From Parasponia andersonii (taxonomy: Eukaryota; Streptophyta; Magnoliopsida; Rosales; Cannabaceae), in NCBI GenBank assembly GCA_002914805.1, contig JXTB01000174.1:119326-183325 (forward strand): DNA of 64,000 nucleotides, written 5' to 3'. The notes under the pieces are model-generated. The model saw nothing but the letters and a program-made list of their open reading frames with translations. It searched no databases and was not told the DNA's origin. Shown one piece after another: positions 46,615-59,559 of the stretch. Positions within the stretch are counted from its first letter, which is position 1; each line of letters begins with the position of its first letter. Made by a program: the position numbers and the translations under genes.

Positions 46615-47956
46615 TGTAAGTCCAAAGTTAGCTAACTCAAAAAGGAGAGAGGATTGAATTAAGTTTGAAAACTTTTACAAACTTTTCTTGAGAAATAAGT
46701 AAAGTATGCAAGTAATAATAATAACAAGTAAAAGATAGCTAAATTGCATGCACAATCTGAAGATAAATAAATTAAAGAAATAGGGATAGAGAAATGAAAA
46801 CGCTATTTTTTACGAGGTTCAATAAATACTTCGGTTGGTCTACGTCTCTGACTGTTGGCAATTCACTTCAAGCGTTCCACTACCGGATCAAGAGAATGGG
46901 TTTGACCATCCTTTTTACATAATGAGTACTTTCTCCTTAGGCACACTCTCGCCTTTTTAATAGGATTGAATTCAACTCTATTATGCATAATTTGGATTAT
47001 TTAGACTCAGGTGTCATTCTCATCTAAATCAGGTTGTTTATGAATTCGGTGTCAATCTCAACTCACAAATATAATTAGGTTTTTGTTTTTGTTGAAATAC
47101 TCAACTAGAATCTCTCTAATAAAAAGATCGATACAAGGTAGGCCTAGAAAGAATAAATGGGAGCATAAGATATAATCTAGTTTGGTTCAATTGAATCTTT
47201 TTGTGAAAAAGTAGATTTGAAAGTTTTATTTATAAAAGATAATTTGAAGACTTTGAAAGTATGTTTAAAGTAATGTAAGAATGTTCAAAAATTATTTCAA
47301 GTGTACAAAATGCTTCTATTTATAGATTGAATGAAAACTAGCTATTTTGGACCGTTTGACTAATAATCTGTCATACTTTTAGTCGACCAAAAATATTAGC
47401 CGTTGAAAGTGCGGTTGTAATGGTCAAATTTAAAAAGCAGTTAAACCAAAAATAGAGGAATCGGTAGACCAATTGCAGTGGCCGGTCTACCGATTTTATC
47501 CGAGAGCTGTTTTTGGATTTTATTTCAAGTCTTTTTCAATTATTTTCAAAAAGTGACACTATAAATTGATTTAATATGTAATATAAGAACTATAAAAATT
47601 CATAAATCAATTTAAAATCTTATGTAAAATAAATTTCATATTTTAATTTGAGATAAATAAATTTGATAATTTAGCTTTGAAAATTTCCAATTTTATGAAA
47701 AATTTGAGTCATTAAAATTATATTATGTGTGAACAAGTATTCAAGTACAAGATTTAAGTGTTTAATCTTTTGCTAGTCTAGGTCTTGTAATCTTGATCTT
47801 TGTCTTCAAGCTATTTTCCATAATCCATCTTGAATGTATTGTGATCCTTTTAATTTAACTTGCTAGATACTCAAGTAGATTATTAGCTCTTAATCATATG
47901 TTTGTTAATTTCAAAATATGAGAGTAGGATTGATAATTCAAAGCATGACTCAACAA
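46615..47956 (-). repeat. 3' LTR of the younger copia element, with adjoining polypurine tract
   Basis: 1342 bp, reading TGTTGAGTCATGC...GGACTTACA on the minus strand. The purine tract AAAAAAAGGAGAG lies directly before it (about 47958-47972). Confidence 0.88.
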
Positions 47957-48429
47957 TCTCTCCTTTTTTTATGATAATAAATATTTGATTTAAAAGAGGT
48001 AAGAAGTAAGAAAATAAGTTGAGTAAATGGTCCTTACCAAACCTTAATTGCTCCCCCTTAAAGTATGCTTAATAAAAAGAAAGTAGAATTCCCCCTTAAA
48101 CTTATAGAATAGGCATATTTTATTATTATTTGATCTCATAGATACCATTTGTAAATAAAAAAAAATCTCATAGATACCAATTGAAATGAATTTAAATTTT
48201 AAATCACATCACACACATTTTCTTCCCCTTTTGATATCATAAAAAAATAAATAAAATATCCAATGTAAAGCACAGAACAAAGAGTTCATACATTGAATTT
48301 TAAGCACAAAGAACAAATAAACGTAAAGTTCATAACTGAAATAACTACAATAAAGATCATAGTGTAAAGCATGGAGCATAAAACAACAAAAAAAATCTAC
48401 AAAGGAGGAAAATACCCAAAGAAGGATTG

Positions 48430-49250
48430 CATCATCTGCATCATCTCATCATGCTGATATTGAATAATCTGAAACTCTCATTCTTGATGCCGTCGGACTG
48501 AGTTGACATCAGTTGATAGAATCTGGAAGTGCTCAAGCTCGTTGTCATGTAGATGTTGGATGTCCAGTTTGATGGTGTTGAGACGTTTTGATAGGCTGTT
48601 GAAAGCTTCAGTATCATCAGAGGCCTCATGAGCGCCTTCAGCAGCTTCAGCACCATTGCCACCAGCTTCTTGTTGAGTACCCATACCTTGATCGTGCCTT
48701 AGCATCTAAAGTAAGATTAGTGACACGAGGCTTGAGTTTGAAACTATCAAGGGAATAAACACAGTGTAGAGCTTGTTGAGGCTCAAAATTCTCAATCACA
48801 GGCCAAGTATTAGTGATTAGGGGAATTTATAACTGCCTAAAAGTAAATTTATACTTTCAGCCACGAGTTATTCAGTAATTTCGAAATCTATTCCCTTAAG
48901 GGAACCAAAGATAACATATTGTCCCTTATAGATATTAGCACTGACATAAAAACCTCTAATCAACCTAGGATACCCAGTCTCCCGAATAGAGTAGAATTCA
49001 ATCCATCCCATATTTTCTAGGTATTCAGGAAATTTTATATAAGATAAATCTCTAAAATTAAATGTTTTACTCTCAATGATGCTTTTCTTAGAGAAAATTT
49101 CTTTATACCTAGTCATAAGAGCAGGAGACTCAAGAAGAGGGATATCTAACCTTGCTTTGGTATGTAGTTCTTGTTCCTTAGGACGAATTTCCTCGGTCTT
49201 ATACCTTGAGTTTTCACTTCTAAGAGCTATTTGATCAAAAGATGACAATA
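48430..49250 (-). pseudogene. Extra ORF region of the copia element between RNase H and the 3' LTR
   Basis: Same strand as pol. One open stretch (48868-49248) contains ENMGWIEFYSIRETGYPRLI and FYVSANIYKGQYVIFGSLKG, resembling the 'putative plant transposon protein' domain found with some plant retrotransposons. A second, nearer the LTR (48441-48705), is predicted helical/coiled coil with an Ala/Gly/Glu-rich start. Sireviruses carry an envelope-like ORF in this position, but I see no signal peptide or membrane segment here. Broken. Confidence 0.5.
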
Positions 49251-49754
49251 ATATAAGAGAATTTCAAAATTATAGGGTTTTAAGAAAAGAAAAAACTAAT
49301 TTAGATTTAAAACAAACATGAAAGCCAAAGATTAGGAGTAGAAAAATGATGAAATCAACTCTAGTTAGGAGATAATGGAAAGATTACAAGAGAAAATAGA
49401 GTGGGAATGAGAAGTGAAGGATTAGGGTGAGAGAGTGTATGTTTCAGTTGAGAGAAAGTGAGAAAAATGAGAGAAAAAATCGAGAAAAAGCCTAAATATA
49501 TGTGGGTTTACGTGTTTTCGGTAGACTGAAAATTGGCTTTCGGTCTGCTGATTCTGGCAGAGAGAAAAGTATTTCTAGAGCATTTTTTCGGTAGACTGAA
49601 AAATATTTCGGTCTGTTGATTTCTTTGTTTTTGCTATTTTTCAATGAAAATCGATTTAAAACAGTGAGAAATCATAAACCAGCAATAAAAACATTTTTAG
49701 ATCAATAATTTAATGAACATATATGGCAAATCAATCATCGTTTTTTTTTTTAAA

Positions 49755-50045
49755 TCAATGAAGCTCATTATGGTCAATCATACCAAGTTCTCTACGAATC
49801 ATATAAAAACGATCGTTGTTAAGAAATTTGATGAAAAAATCAGCTATTTGTTTTTCTATGGACATAAAATCAAGTACAATGTCACCTTTTTGAATATGAT
49901 CATGAAGAAAATGATGTCTAATATCAATATGCTTAGCATGTGAATACAAAATTAGATTTTTGGATAAATTAATAACACTAGTATTATCACATTTAATAGG
50001 TACTTGATCATAATTTATTTCAAAATCCATTAGAGTTTGTTTCAT
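49755..50045 (-). pseudogene. Copia RNase H region
   Basis: Contains CDNTSVINLSKN and HAKHIDIRHHFLHDHI, the standard end of copia RNase H (CDN.SAI.L..NP..H.RTKHID.R.HF.R). Part of the fossil element. Confidence 0.85.
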
Positions 50046-50259
50046 CTAAAGAATTTAAGCACAACCACTATTAGCAGAGATATATTTGGCTTCAGTAGTA
50101 GAAAAAGCAGCAGAATTTTATTACTTACTAAACTATGACATAAGTGAATAACCAAAGAAATGACAAGTGCTACTAGTGCTCTTGCAGTCAGTTTGATAAT
50201 TGGCAAAATCTGCATCTGAAAAACTAGAAATGTTAAAGTGTATACTTTTTGAATACCAT

Positions 50260-51060
50260 AATCATAGATTCATAATGCCATGCAAATATTTCAAGATACA
50301 TTTTACTGTACTAAGATATGATTCCTTAGGATTAGATTGAAATCTAGCACATAGACAAACAGTAAACATTATATCCAGTCTACTAGCTGTTAAGTAAAGA
50401 AATGAGCCGATCATACCTCGATACTTAATGATATCTACTGCTTTACTATTTTTTGTCTTTGTCAAGTTTGATCAAAGAACTCATAGGTGTTCTTATTGCC
50501 TTGGAGTTCTCTATGTTAAACTTCTTTAGTATATCCTTGATGTACTTGGATTGATTGAAGAAGATTCCTTCTTTGCTTTGTTTGACTTGAAGTCTAGGGA
50601 AGAAATTTAGTTCTTCCATCATGCTTATCTCAAACTTATTATACATGCATTTCGAGAATTCTTCACAAAGAAAAATATTAGTAGTACTAAATATATTATC
50701 ATCAACATAAATTTGAACTATAACTATTTCACCCATTCTTCTTTTTATAAAAAGAGTAGTATCTGCTTTTTCCATAGTGAAACCATTTAAAATTAAAAAT
50801 TTGCTTAATATATCATACTAAGCTCTAGGAGCTTGCTTTAAACCATAAAAAACTTTTTTCAATTTAAAAACATGATCTAAATATTTATGGTTTTGAAAAC
50901 TAAGGGTTTGGGCTACATATACTTCTTCCAAAATGTATCCATTTAGAAATGTACTCTTTACATTTATTTGATACAAGATGAAATCTTTATGATACACAAA
51001 TACTAAGAGCATCCTTATGGATTCTAATCTTACTAAGGGTGCGAAGGTTTTTTCATAATC
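50260..51060 (-). pseudogene. Copia reverse transcriptase region
   Basis: Shows KSTFLNGYILEEVYVAQ, LKKVFYGLKQAPRA, VIVQIYVDDNIF (the YVDD active-site block) and SFLYLTASRLDIMFTVCLCA, in order along the minus strand. Part of the fossil element; broken. Confidence 0.88.
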
Positions 51061-51589
51061 GATACTTTATTCTTAATTGAAACCTTAAACCATTAGTTTA
51101 GCTTTATTTCTTACAATTACCCTATGCTTATCTACCTTGTTTCTAAAAACCCATTTAGTCCTAATAACCGATTGATTCTTAGGTTTTGGAACTAATTTCC
51201 ATACATCACTTCTTTCGCATTGATTTAATTCTTCTTGCATGGCTAAAATCTATGATTCATTATTTTCAGTATCTTTAAAACTTTTTTGTTCAATTTGAGA
51301 GATAAAAGCCATGTTATTGCAAATATTTTTAAGTAATGCTTTAGTCTTGAATCCTTATAAAGGGTCATCTAGAATATGGTCTTTAGAATGAGTATAGTTG
51401 AATTTTAAATCTTGAAGAAGAGGAAGAGTGTTATCATTTTCGCTTTCTTTTGCTTCCTTAAGATATTGTTATAGTTGGATGCCATTCTTTTCGTCAGTTT
51501 TCTCATTGACACTTGACTCACTTAAGCTTGGTTCCAAATTTATAACATCATCATCATCATCATCTAATTTTCTCTTCTCGTGAAAAGTG

Positions 51590-52560
51590 TTAGACTCATA
51601 AAAAATAACATACATAGATTCTTCTACTACTAATATTTTTTTTATTGAAAACTCTATAAACTTTACTAGTAGTAGAATAACCAAGAAAAATACCAACATA
51701 TTTTCTCTTCTCATGAAAAGTGTTAGACTCATAAAAAATAACATACATAGATTCTTCTACTACTAATGTTCTTTTATTGAAAACTCTATAAACTTTACTA
51801 GTAGTAGAATAATCAAGAAAAATACCAACATCGGATTTTGAATCAAATTTACTAAAATTATCTTTAGTATTCAAAATGAAACATTTGCAACCAAAATCTT
51901 TAAAATAGCCAATATTGGATTTTCTATCCTTCCAAAACCCATAAGGTATCTTGTTCAAAATTAGCCTTATTATAGCTCTATTTACAATATGACAAGTGGT
52001 GCTAACTACTTCAGCCTAAAAGTATTTTTGCAAATCATTTTCATTTAGCATACTTCATGCCATTTCTTATAAGGTTCTATTCTTTCTTTCTACAACTCCA
52101 TTTTGTTGTGGAGTTCTAGGAGCTGAAAAATTATGATCAAAACCAATTTTATAGTGAAAGGATTCCATTTCTTCATTTTCAAACTCACCACCATGATTAC
52201 TTCTAATAGATGTGATGGTATAGCTTTTTTCATTTTGTACTTTCTTACAAAAGATAGTAAGCACATTTAAAACATCATTTTTGTGAGATAAATAGAACCC
52301 AAATTAATCTTGAAAAATTATCAACTATCAATTAAATATAATATTTTCTACCAAGAGTAGCTACTCTTGATGGTCCAAATAAGTCCATATGAAGTAGTTG
52401 CAAAAGTTTAGAAGTAGTAATAATATTTTTGGATTCAAAAGAGCTTTTTACTTGTTTTTCAAATTGACATGCATCACAAATTTTGTCTTTTTCAAAGAGT
52501 AAACTAGGTAAACCACTAACACAGTTTTTCTTTAAAAGCTTGGCAATAGTATTCATGTTA
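51590..52560 (-). pseudogene. Copia integrase region
   Basis: Pre-integrase zinc-binding end (CDACQFEKQVKSSF, then LLQLLHMDLFGPSR), integrase core (IRSNHGGEFENEEM, then FSAPRTPQQNGVVERKNRTL) and the C-terminal region (FGCKCFILNTKDN.SKFDSK, GIFLDYSTTSKVYRVFNKRT). Part of the fossil element; broken. Confidence 0.88.
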
Positions 52561-52580
52561 GCATGTCCAAGTCTTGTATG

Positions 52581-53400
52581 TCAAAGCCAAGAATCTTCTT
52601 TTAATGCTGAAAAATATTTATCTTGGCTAAAATATTTTTCAATATCAATGGTATAAATATTATCTTTTCTTTCACTCTTAAAGATGATTTCTTTTGAACA
52701 AGTATTCTCAATTAAGCATTTGAAAGATTCAAAAATGACTCTATAGTCTTTATCACAAAGTTGACTTATACTAAGTAAGTTGTGTTTGAGACTATCAATA
52801 AGTAGAACATTTTCTACAATGGGAGATAAAGTAGTACCAATATTACCTCCATCCAAGATTTTTCCTTTAGCATTGTCTCCAAACATGACATGTCCTTTAT
52901 TTTTATTTTTTATTTTTGTGAATGATGAGAGCAAGGAGTAGTCACGGATCATATGTTTAGAGCAACCACTATCTAAAAACCAAAAGTTCTTCTTCTTTTG
53001 TACCTATAAGTAAGAATCAAACTTTGATTTAACTTTTGATTTTTGGTACCCATTCTAATTTAGGTCCTTGAATGTTAGTTCTAAATTCTTTAGGTACCCA
53101 AGCTAGTTTTCCACCAAAATATGCATTTTTCTTCACAAAGCATGAAAAACTAGTGTGTCCATCTTGATTGCAATAAGTACAAGTGTGCTTGGTATCACTA
53201 CTACTAGCTTTCACAAAATAATTTTTGAGGTATTTTTGTTTTATAGAAGATTTATACCTAATACCTCCTTTGTCAAAAATACATTTTTGTCCACCAAACA
53301 TCATATCAAAAATTTTCTTTCCATTTGTAAATTTGTGGACAATTTTTGTTAAGTCTAAAATCTTTTCTTTTGATAAAGCATTACAATTACTATAAGATAA
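52581..53400 (-). pseudogene. Copia gag end, protease and pre-integrase region
   Basis: A CCHC zinc knuckle (CTYCNQDGHTSFSC) lies near 53170, followed by the protease-proximal region (DYSLLSSFTKI, HVMFGDNAKGKILDGGNIGT) and SIVENVLLIDSLKHNLLSIS-like pre-integrase sequence. Part of the fossil element; broken. Confidence 0.82.
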
Positions 53401-53470
53401 CTTTAATTTTGGCTAGCCATCTCAAAAATAGTTAAGTTTAAAAAATTAAGTTCCAAGCTCTAATATCAAT

Positions 53471-54816
53471 TATAAGTCCAAGGTTAGCTATCCCAAGAAA
53501 AAGGAGTGAATTGGGTTTGAAAATTTTTGCAAACTTTTCTTGAAAAGCAAGCAAATTATGCAAGTAATAATAATTACAAGTAAAAAATAGCTAAATTGTA
53601 TGCTCAATCTAAAGATAAATAAATTAAAGAGATAAAAATAGAGAAATACAAATACTATTTTTTACGAGGTTCAACAAATACTTCAATTTGTCTACGTTCC
53701 TGGCTCTTGGTAATCCACTTTGAGCCTTCCACTATCGGATCAAGAGAATAGGCTTGACCGTCCCTTTTACACAACAAGTGCTTTCTCCTTAGACATATTC
53801 TAGTCTTTTCAATAAGATTGAATCCGACTCTATTACGCATAAGTCGGATTACTTAGACTCCGGTATCAATTTCACCTAAACTAGGTTGTTTATGAATTCG
53901 GTGTCAACCTCATCTCATAAATATAATTTGGTTTTTGTTTTTGTTGAAACACTTAACTAGAATCTCTCTAATAAAAAGATTGATATAAGGTAGACCTAGA
54001 AAGAATAAATGAGAATACAAGATATGATCTAGTTTGGTTCAATTGAATCTTTTTGTGAAAAAATAGGTTTGAAAGTTTTATTCATAAAGGATGATTTGAA
54101 CACTTTGAAAGTATGTTTAAAGTAATGTAAGAATATTAAAAAGTTGTTTCAAATGTTAAAAATACTTTTATTTATAAACTAGAATGAAAACTAACCATTT
54201 TGGACCGTTTGATAAACAATCTATCATTTTTGACAGACCATAAGTTCACTTTCAGTCGACTAAAAATACTAACTGTTGAAGGTGCGGTTGTAACGGTCGA
54301 ATTTAAAAAGTAATTAAAACAAAAACAGAGGAATCCATAGACCGATTCAATAGGCCGGTCTACCAATTTTATCTGAGAGCTATTTTTGGATTTTATTTTA
54401 AGTTTTTTTTTTAATTATTTTCAAAAAGTGACTTTATAAATTGATTTAATATGTAATATAGGAGCTATAGAAATTCATAAATTAATTTAAAAGCTTGTAT
54501 AAAATAAATTTCATATTTTAATTTGAGATTAACAGATTTGACAGTTTAGCTTTGAAAATTTCCAATTTTATGAAAAATTTAAGCCGTTAAGATCATATTA
54601 TGTGTGAACAAGGTCTAAGTGTTTAACATTTTGCTAGTCTAGGTCTTATAATCTTGATCTTTGTTTTCAAGCTCTTTTTCATGATCCATCTTGAATGTTT
54701 TGTAATCCTTTCAATTTAACTTGCTAGTCACTCAAGTAGATTATTAGTTCTTAATTATATGTTTGTTAACTTCAAAATATGAGAGTAGGATTGATGATAC
54801 AAAGCATGACTCAACA
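53471..54816 (-). repeat. 5' LTR of the younger copia element
   Basis: 1346 bp, matches 46615-47956 along its length. The primer-binding site lies just inside, at about 53452-53470 on the minus strand. Confidence 0.88.
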
Positions 54817-57099
54817 CATGGGTTGGGCCAGCCCTTTGGATAATTCGTTAAAACTAGTTTTATGAAAATATTTGCAACAATACCATTTTTTCAAATTTAA
54901 TTTGTAAAAGTACCAGAAGATGAAAACAATATTAGAGGGCTTGTGGTGAACCTTTGAAGACCAATGGATTATTTTCAGGCATATATGCTTTTGACTCTTT
55001 GTAATTTTATTATTATTTTATTGGGTTATAATTTCCTAATGGGCCGAGCCAAATATCATTTTTATTTTATTTTACTGTTATACTATATATGATGTGTATA
55101 ACATGTTCATACATTATAATAGGTCATTTATTATACCCACTCATAGTCATTTATGAATGTCATGGATACAAATCATATTCATTGTAAAATAATTTAAGTA
55201 GATTTTTACAAATTTAATTAGAATAAATTATTAGATAGGAATAAAAATTGAATTTTAAGTATAATAGTTAAATTTGGTAATATCACACTTATTTAATTTA
55301 GGCTATCTTAATTAATTAAATTAATTAGATTAGCCAAATTATGCTTACAAAAATAAATTTAGATTTTTTGAAAATTTGAAAATTTATTTAGGACTGATAA
55401 GTTTGGACGGATAGATTACCTTAGATGATATATTATATATAAGAACTGGATTGAATTGAACATTTGGTTTTTATTGGCTAAAATACATAGAATTTTTAAA
55501 ATAATGAGTGAGAGAGGGGAATGTGACAATATATCTAACAGTCTCCATTATTAGTTACGTACTGTGAGATTTAACTGACGCCTAGTGATGTTTAGGTTTT
55601 GTCTTCCCTATAGAAGGTGTCTATTTAAATTAATAGCAAGGTTTAATTTCCAAGAGATACGATTAAAGAATATATTTCAAAATTGATCTATCTTATGGTG
55701 ACAATTTTGGGTTAAGTTATTAAAATCTGAAAAAATAGATTACACTCATAAGAATATGATTAAACTGTTAATAGTATCTTGACCNNNNNNNNNNTGAGAT
55801 ACTTTGATGTTTTATTTATTAATCGAGAGTATCTTAAGTTAGTTAATAATTATGTGACCTATCCTACAAGAACACTTAATTAGAGAAAATTAAATTACTG
55901 TGGAATTAGTAATTAAGTTTATGTGTTTACTTTTATTCATCATGCATCGCGCTTACTATTCTAAATTCTTCATGATATTTATTTCAATTTATGTTGAATG
56001 TTATTTTGTTTATTTACTTTCAGCAAATATGTTAACCTTAAATTACATTATCACTTTAATCATAAATGAAAAATTAATTGGAGATAATTTTATCTTGTGG
56101 AAAAGTAAGATGAATACCATGCTTCTTAGTGATGACTACAAGTTTATGCTTACGGAAAAATGTCCTCAGTAACCTTCTGCTAATGCTACTTATGTTGCAT
56201 GAGAAAGCTATGCCAATAATAAAGCTCATTGTTATATGTTAGCAGGCATGATCGACGTATTTAGAGCTAAGCATAAAATAATAGAAACCGCTTATGAGAT
56301 AATAGAATCCATCCAAACCATTTTGCAAAGATGAAGAAAGGAACTCCAATAAGAGATTATATTTTGAACACGATCAATTACTTTGGAGAGACAGAAGTTT
56401 CTGGAGCAATGATCGATGATCATACCCAAGTGAGTATGATTCTAGAATCATTATCACCTGATTTTCTTCAGTTCGAGAGCAACTATATTATGAACAAATT
56501 GAACTATACAATGACTTAATTGCTCAGTATACTACAAACTTCGAATCGATATTGAAAGATAAAGGTAAATAAGATTCAACAACTGTTGCTGAAGCAAATA
56601 TTACAGAAGAGAATCTCTCTATCTTTAAAAATAAATAAGAAGATAAAGAGCAAGGGTGCCTCTTGGTCTAGGGATAAAAAGAACAAAAAGAGAAAAACAA
56701 GCACCATGAAGAACAACTTCAAGGAGAAAAAGCCTAAGAGAAAATATTTTCATTGTAGAGTTGAAGGGCATTGAAAGAAAAAGAATAAAGATAAATATAA
56801 TTTATTTATTTTAGAAGCGTGTTTAGTGGAAGAAAATTTATCTCCCTAGATAGTTAATTCAAGAGCTACTAATCATATTTATTTTTCTTTATAGATGCTT
56901 AGTTCTTCAAGAGAGCTTGTCGACGGGAAATTCACAATGAGAATGAGTAATGAAGCTAAAATTTCGGCAAAAACAATGAGAGTTGTCCGTCTTCATTTTA
57001 GGAATAAATTTTTGTTATTAAACAATGTTTATTTTTGTAATATTCTGAATTTCTTAGTTACACCATGCTCCTCACATGGTTAAATGAGCCAATAATATT

Positions 57100-57753
57100 T
57101 CACAACATCTAATATTTATGTTGTATGTGCGTGCTGTTTTAATTATTAATTGTTATTTTTACTAATCTTTGTTTGTTGAATTATTTTACAGTGAAATTCT
57201 CAAATTAAGCTTTTTGGTACAATTTGACAGATATTAAATTGTCTAATAATGTTACAGAAATTTGCATATTACAATTCATTATGTTTTATTCAATTTGGCT
57301 ATTATTTGACTAAGCATGAAATTCTACAAGATTTATGTTTCGCTGGTATGTCGTTTTAATTACACATTATAAAGCTTGGTGATTCATATTTTTGGACTCT
57401 AGCTTATTTATACTTGCAGTTTTGCATATGTGTATTTTCTTTGCAGTTTATTAGGCATAAAAGTCATTATTATATAGTTATGTGGCTGATTACTTTCTTT
57501 TTTTTTTTTTTCTACTTTATATCATTGATGTAAATATATGTTCATTTATATGAAAAAAATAAAAAATATCTGGAGGCTTCACGTAAGTTGGCAAGCTTCT
57601 TGAAATATCAAGATATTTTTATATATGATTGAGAAACGTGGCCATTTCTTACGGTTTCCACTAGCCATCAATTTTTGTCCTCTATTATCTTATCATTGTT
57701 CAATTTTGTCTATGCTCTCTGGCTCATAAAAGTTGGTTCTTATCACGTAGAAA

Positions 57754-57788
<35 letters not shown>

Positions 57789-57795
57789 CCAATCC
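57100..57795. other. Intergenic AT-rich sequence after the truncated copia element
   Basis: No gene seen. A (TA)n tract lies at 57760-57784. Confidence 0.4.
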
Positions 57796-57800
57796 AGTAG

Positions 57801-58008
57801 GTTTTTTTTTTTTTTAACCTATGTATAGGTATTAATTTAGCCAATGAAAATTTATCATGCACATTTTTTTATTGTAAAAAGTAAGAAAGAGAAAGAGCAT
57901 TAATGATGCATGTCTTTTCATACACTTCATTATAGTCATTGGATCATCATTAGATTGTGATTCAATGGCTAAAAAAAAATACCTATACATAAGTAAAAAA
58001 AAAAAATA
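57801..58008. repeat. Fold-back MITE-like element, about 208 bp
   Basis: Left arm TTTTTTAACCTATGTATAGG then TATTAATTTAGCCA; right arm in reverse complement TTTTTTACTTATGTATAGGT then ATTTTTTTTTAGCCA. The arms have about 40 bp of match around a 120-bp centre. Confidence 0.65.
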
Positions 58009-58067
58009 CATATTGAATTGATAACCTATATATATATATATATCCATAAAAGGCCACGTAATCCTTT

Positions 58068-58202
58068 AAGGAACTAATTCTGTTCATATTTTAACTAATA
58101 TAAATTATATTTTAATTAATTTATATTAATTAATGATTTATATTGATCATTAATTAAAATATAATTTATATTAGTTAAAATATGAACAAGATTGATCCCG
58201 CG
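58068..58202. repeat. Near-palindromic element with perfect 39-bp arms
   Basis: 58081-58119 (TGTTCATATTTTAACTAATA...) is the exact reverse complement of 58150-58188, separated by 30 bp. Weaker matching continues outwards for about 12 bp (GGAACTAATTC against GGGATCAATCT). The RNA would form a long hairpin. Probably a small fold-back MITE. Confidence 0.85.
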
Positions 58203-58204
58203 AA

Positions 58205-59034
58205 CTGGACTACGTAATGCCCCTAAAAAACATATATTCATATTTAGTACTTTATTTTAGATTTTTCTATCAGTCAACCACTCTGTCAACCACTCCTCAC
58301 TCGAAATCTCTTCTTTGTTATATTAACATTAAAAGTCTTTATATTGTTTTGATCAAGAGTGTTTCTCCACCGCTATCAACATTCCATTTCTTATTAATAA
58401 CTCAAGCCTTTTTCCTTATAGACTGATCTAAGTTAAAATAAAAATAGAAGGAACATATTTTCTTACAAAGTAGTCTAACCATAGAAGTAAAAGCCACTTA
58501 ATATGTTACTTTACGGAATTCAAGGCTCAAAGTGATTTCTCCTTAACTATGCTTTGAGACTACTTCTTTAATATTAATTATTTGATTAGTCGTTTCTGCA
58601 TTTTGTTTGTTTAATTTCAAGAAGATAGTTATACTTGTATTATTAGGTATTGTGTGCATAATTAATATACAAAATTTTGGTGGATAGATGTTATTTGTTT
58701 GTTGTTGTGTACTTATATATTTATCGATATAAGAATTGAATAAAAAAAGGGGGGTATTCGGTTAGACTTTGTATAATTATTGTTTGATTAGTTTCCATTA
58801 CCTTGTGTAGTATTGTCTAATTTTATAATGACGGTGGAAATTAATTAATTTAAAAAATATTTTGTTTTGTTTATATGCTTATCCATGAAACTAATATTTA
58901 TAAAAGAAATATAGGTACCTATGACAAGAAGAATTGAAACTGTCTTACACATATCAAATATTTTAATTTCTTATTGAGTGCGTGCTTACAAATGTGATGT
59001 GTATAAACCATCAAAATCAACCTGACACTAGTCT
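58205..59034. other. Intergenic AT-rich sequence
   Basis: No gene or transposon ends recognised between the palindrome and the hAT element. Confidence 0.4.
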
Positions 59035-59559
59035 ATACGTGGTACACCTAGCAATTTGGGCCGGCCAGCCCACTACAGTGGCTCGCAGGTCGGCTAACTC
59101 GATCTATTCATTTAAGGGTTCAGGTCAGGTTCGGTTTAGGAATCCAGTCCATTTTTCTTAGGCCCATAATCGTCTGGACTTTTATTATTATTTTTTTCCT
59201 TTTTTTGGCCTCAGACTTTTAAAACCAAAAATTCCAAAGGTCATTTTCATTATTGTTGTGCCCAATGGTAATATTATCGTTAGGTTTTTTAGATTGTTTT
59301 AAACTATTTTTTTAAAAAAAATATTTTCTTATATTATAAATATCTTATTTTCTCAATTTTTTTTTCACACTTATAATTTTTAAATACTCTTTTATTCCCT
59401 CCATCTTTCTCTCTAATTATATTCTCAGTTTTATTGTTTTCTCTTTTATCTAATTACTATTTAGTATTTACTAATTATTAATAATTAGTAATTATATTTT
59501 ATAGTCTCCACAACTCATAAAGCTCAATTCAAGGTACGATTCTATTTATCACACTTTTT

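Larger units (their letters stand above)
46615..54816 (-). mobile_element. Ty1/copia LTR retrotransposon fossil, full structure, 8.2 kb
   Basis: Two LTRs in direct orientation (46615-47956 and 53471-54816) bounded by TG/CA-type ends, with a 5-bp target duplication CATGG at 46610-46614 and 54817-54821. On the minus strand the order is 5' LTR, PBS (TTGATATTAGAGC, like the initiator-Met site), gag with a CCHC knuckle, protease/pre-integrase, integrase, RT, RNase H, an extra ORF, a purine tract and 3' LTR. INT before RT is the Ty1/copia order. The LTRs differ by eye at somewhat more than one site in ten, so the insertion is old, probably millions of years. The coding region is broken at many points (more than ten). 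Confidence 0.9.
44216..57090 (+). mobile_element. Older Ty1/copia retrotransposon fossil, truncated, split by a younger copia element
   Basis: A candidate 5' LTR runs from TGTTGAGATT at 44216 to about 46085 and contains two (TA)n tracts. It is followed by a primer-binding-site-like stretch (AATTGGTACTAAAG, 46088-46101) resembling the initiator-Met tRNA site. A leader follows, interrupted at 46610 by the element at 46615-54816 and resuming at 54822. Gag-like sequence begins near 56025 (GDNFILWKSKMNTMLL, then a copia-type gag body with ILESLSPDFLQFESNYIMNK) and runs to a basic region near 56750. Start-of-pol sequence (SSRELVDGKFTMRM...LNNVYF) reaches about 57070. No integrase, RT or 3' LTR is seen, so the 3' half is missing. 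Heavily broken. Older than the element inside it. Confidence 0.7.

Noticed and set aside
53155-53352. Plus-strand frame over the copia gag region
   Set aside because: Antisense to the CCHC-containing gag sequence.
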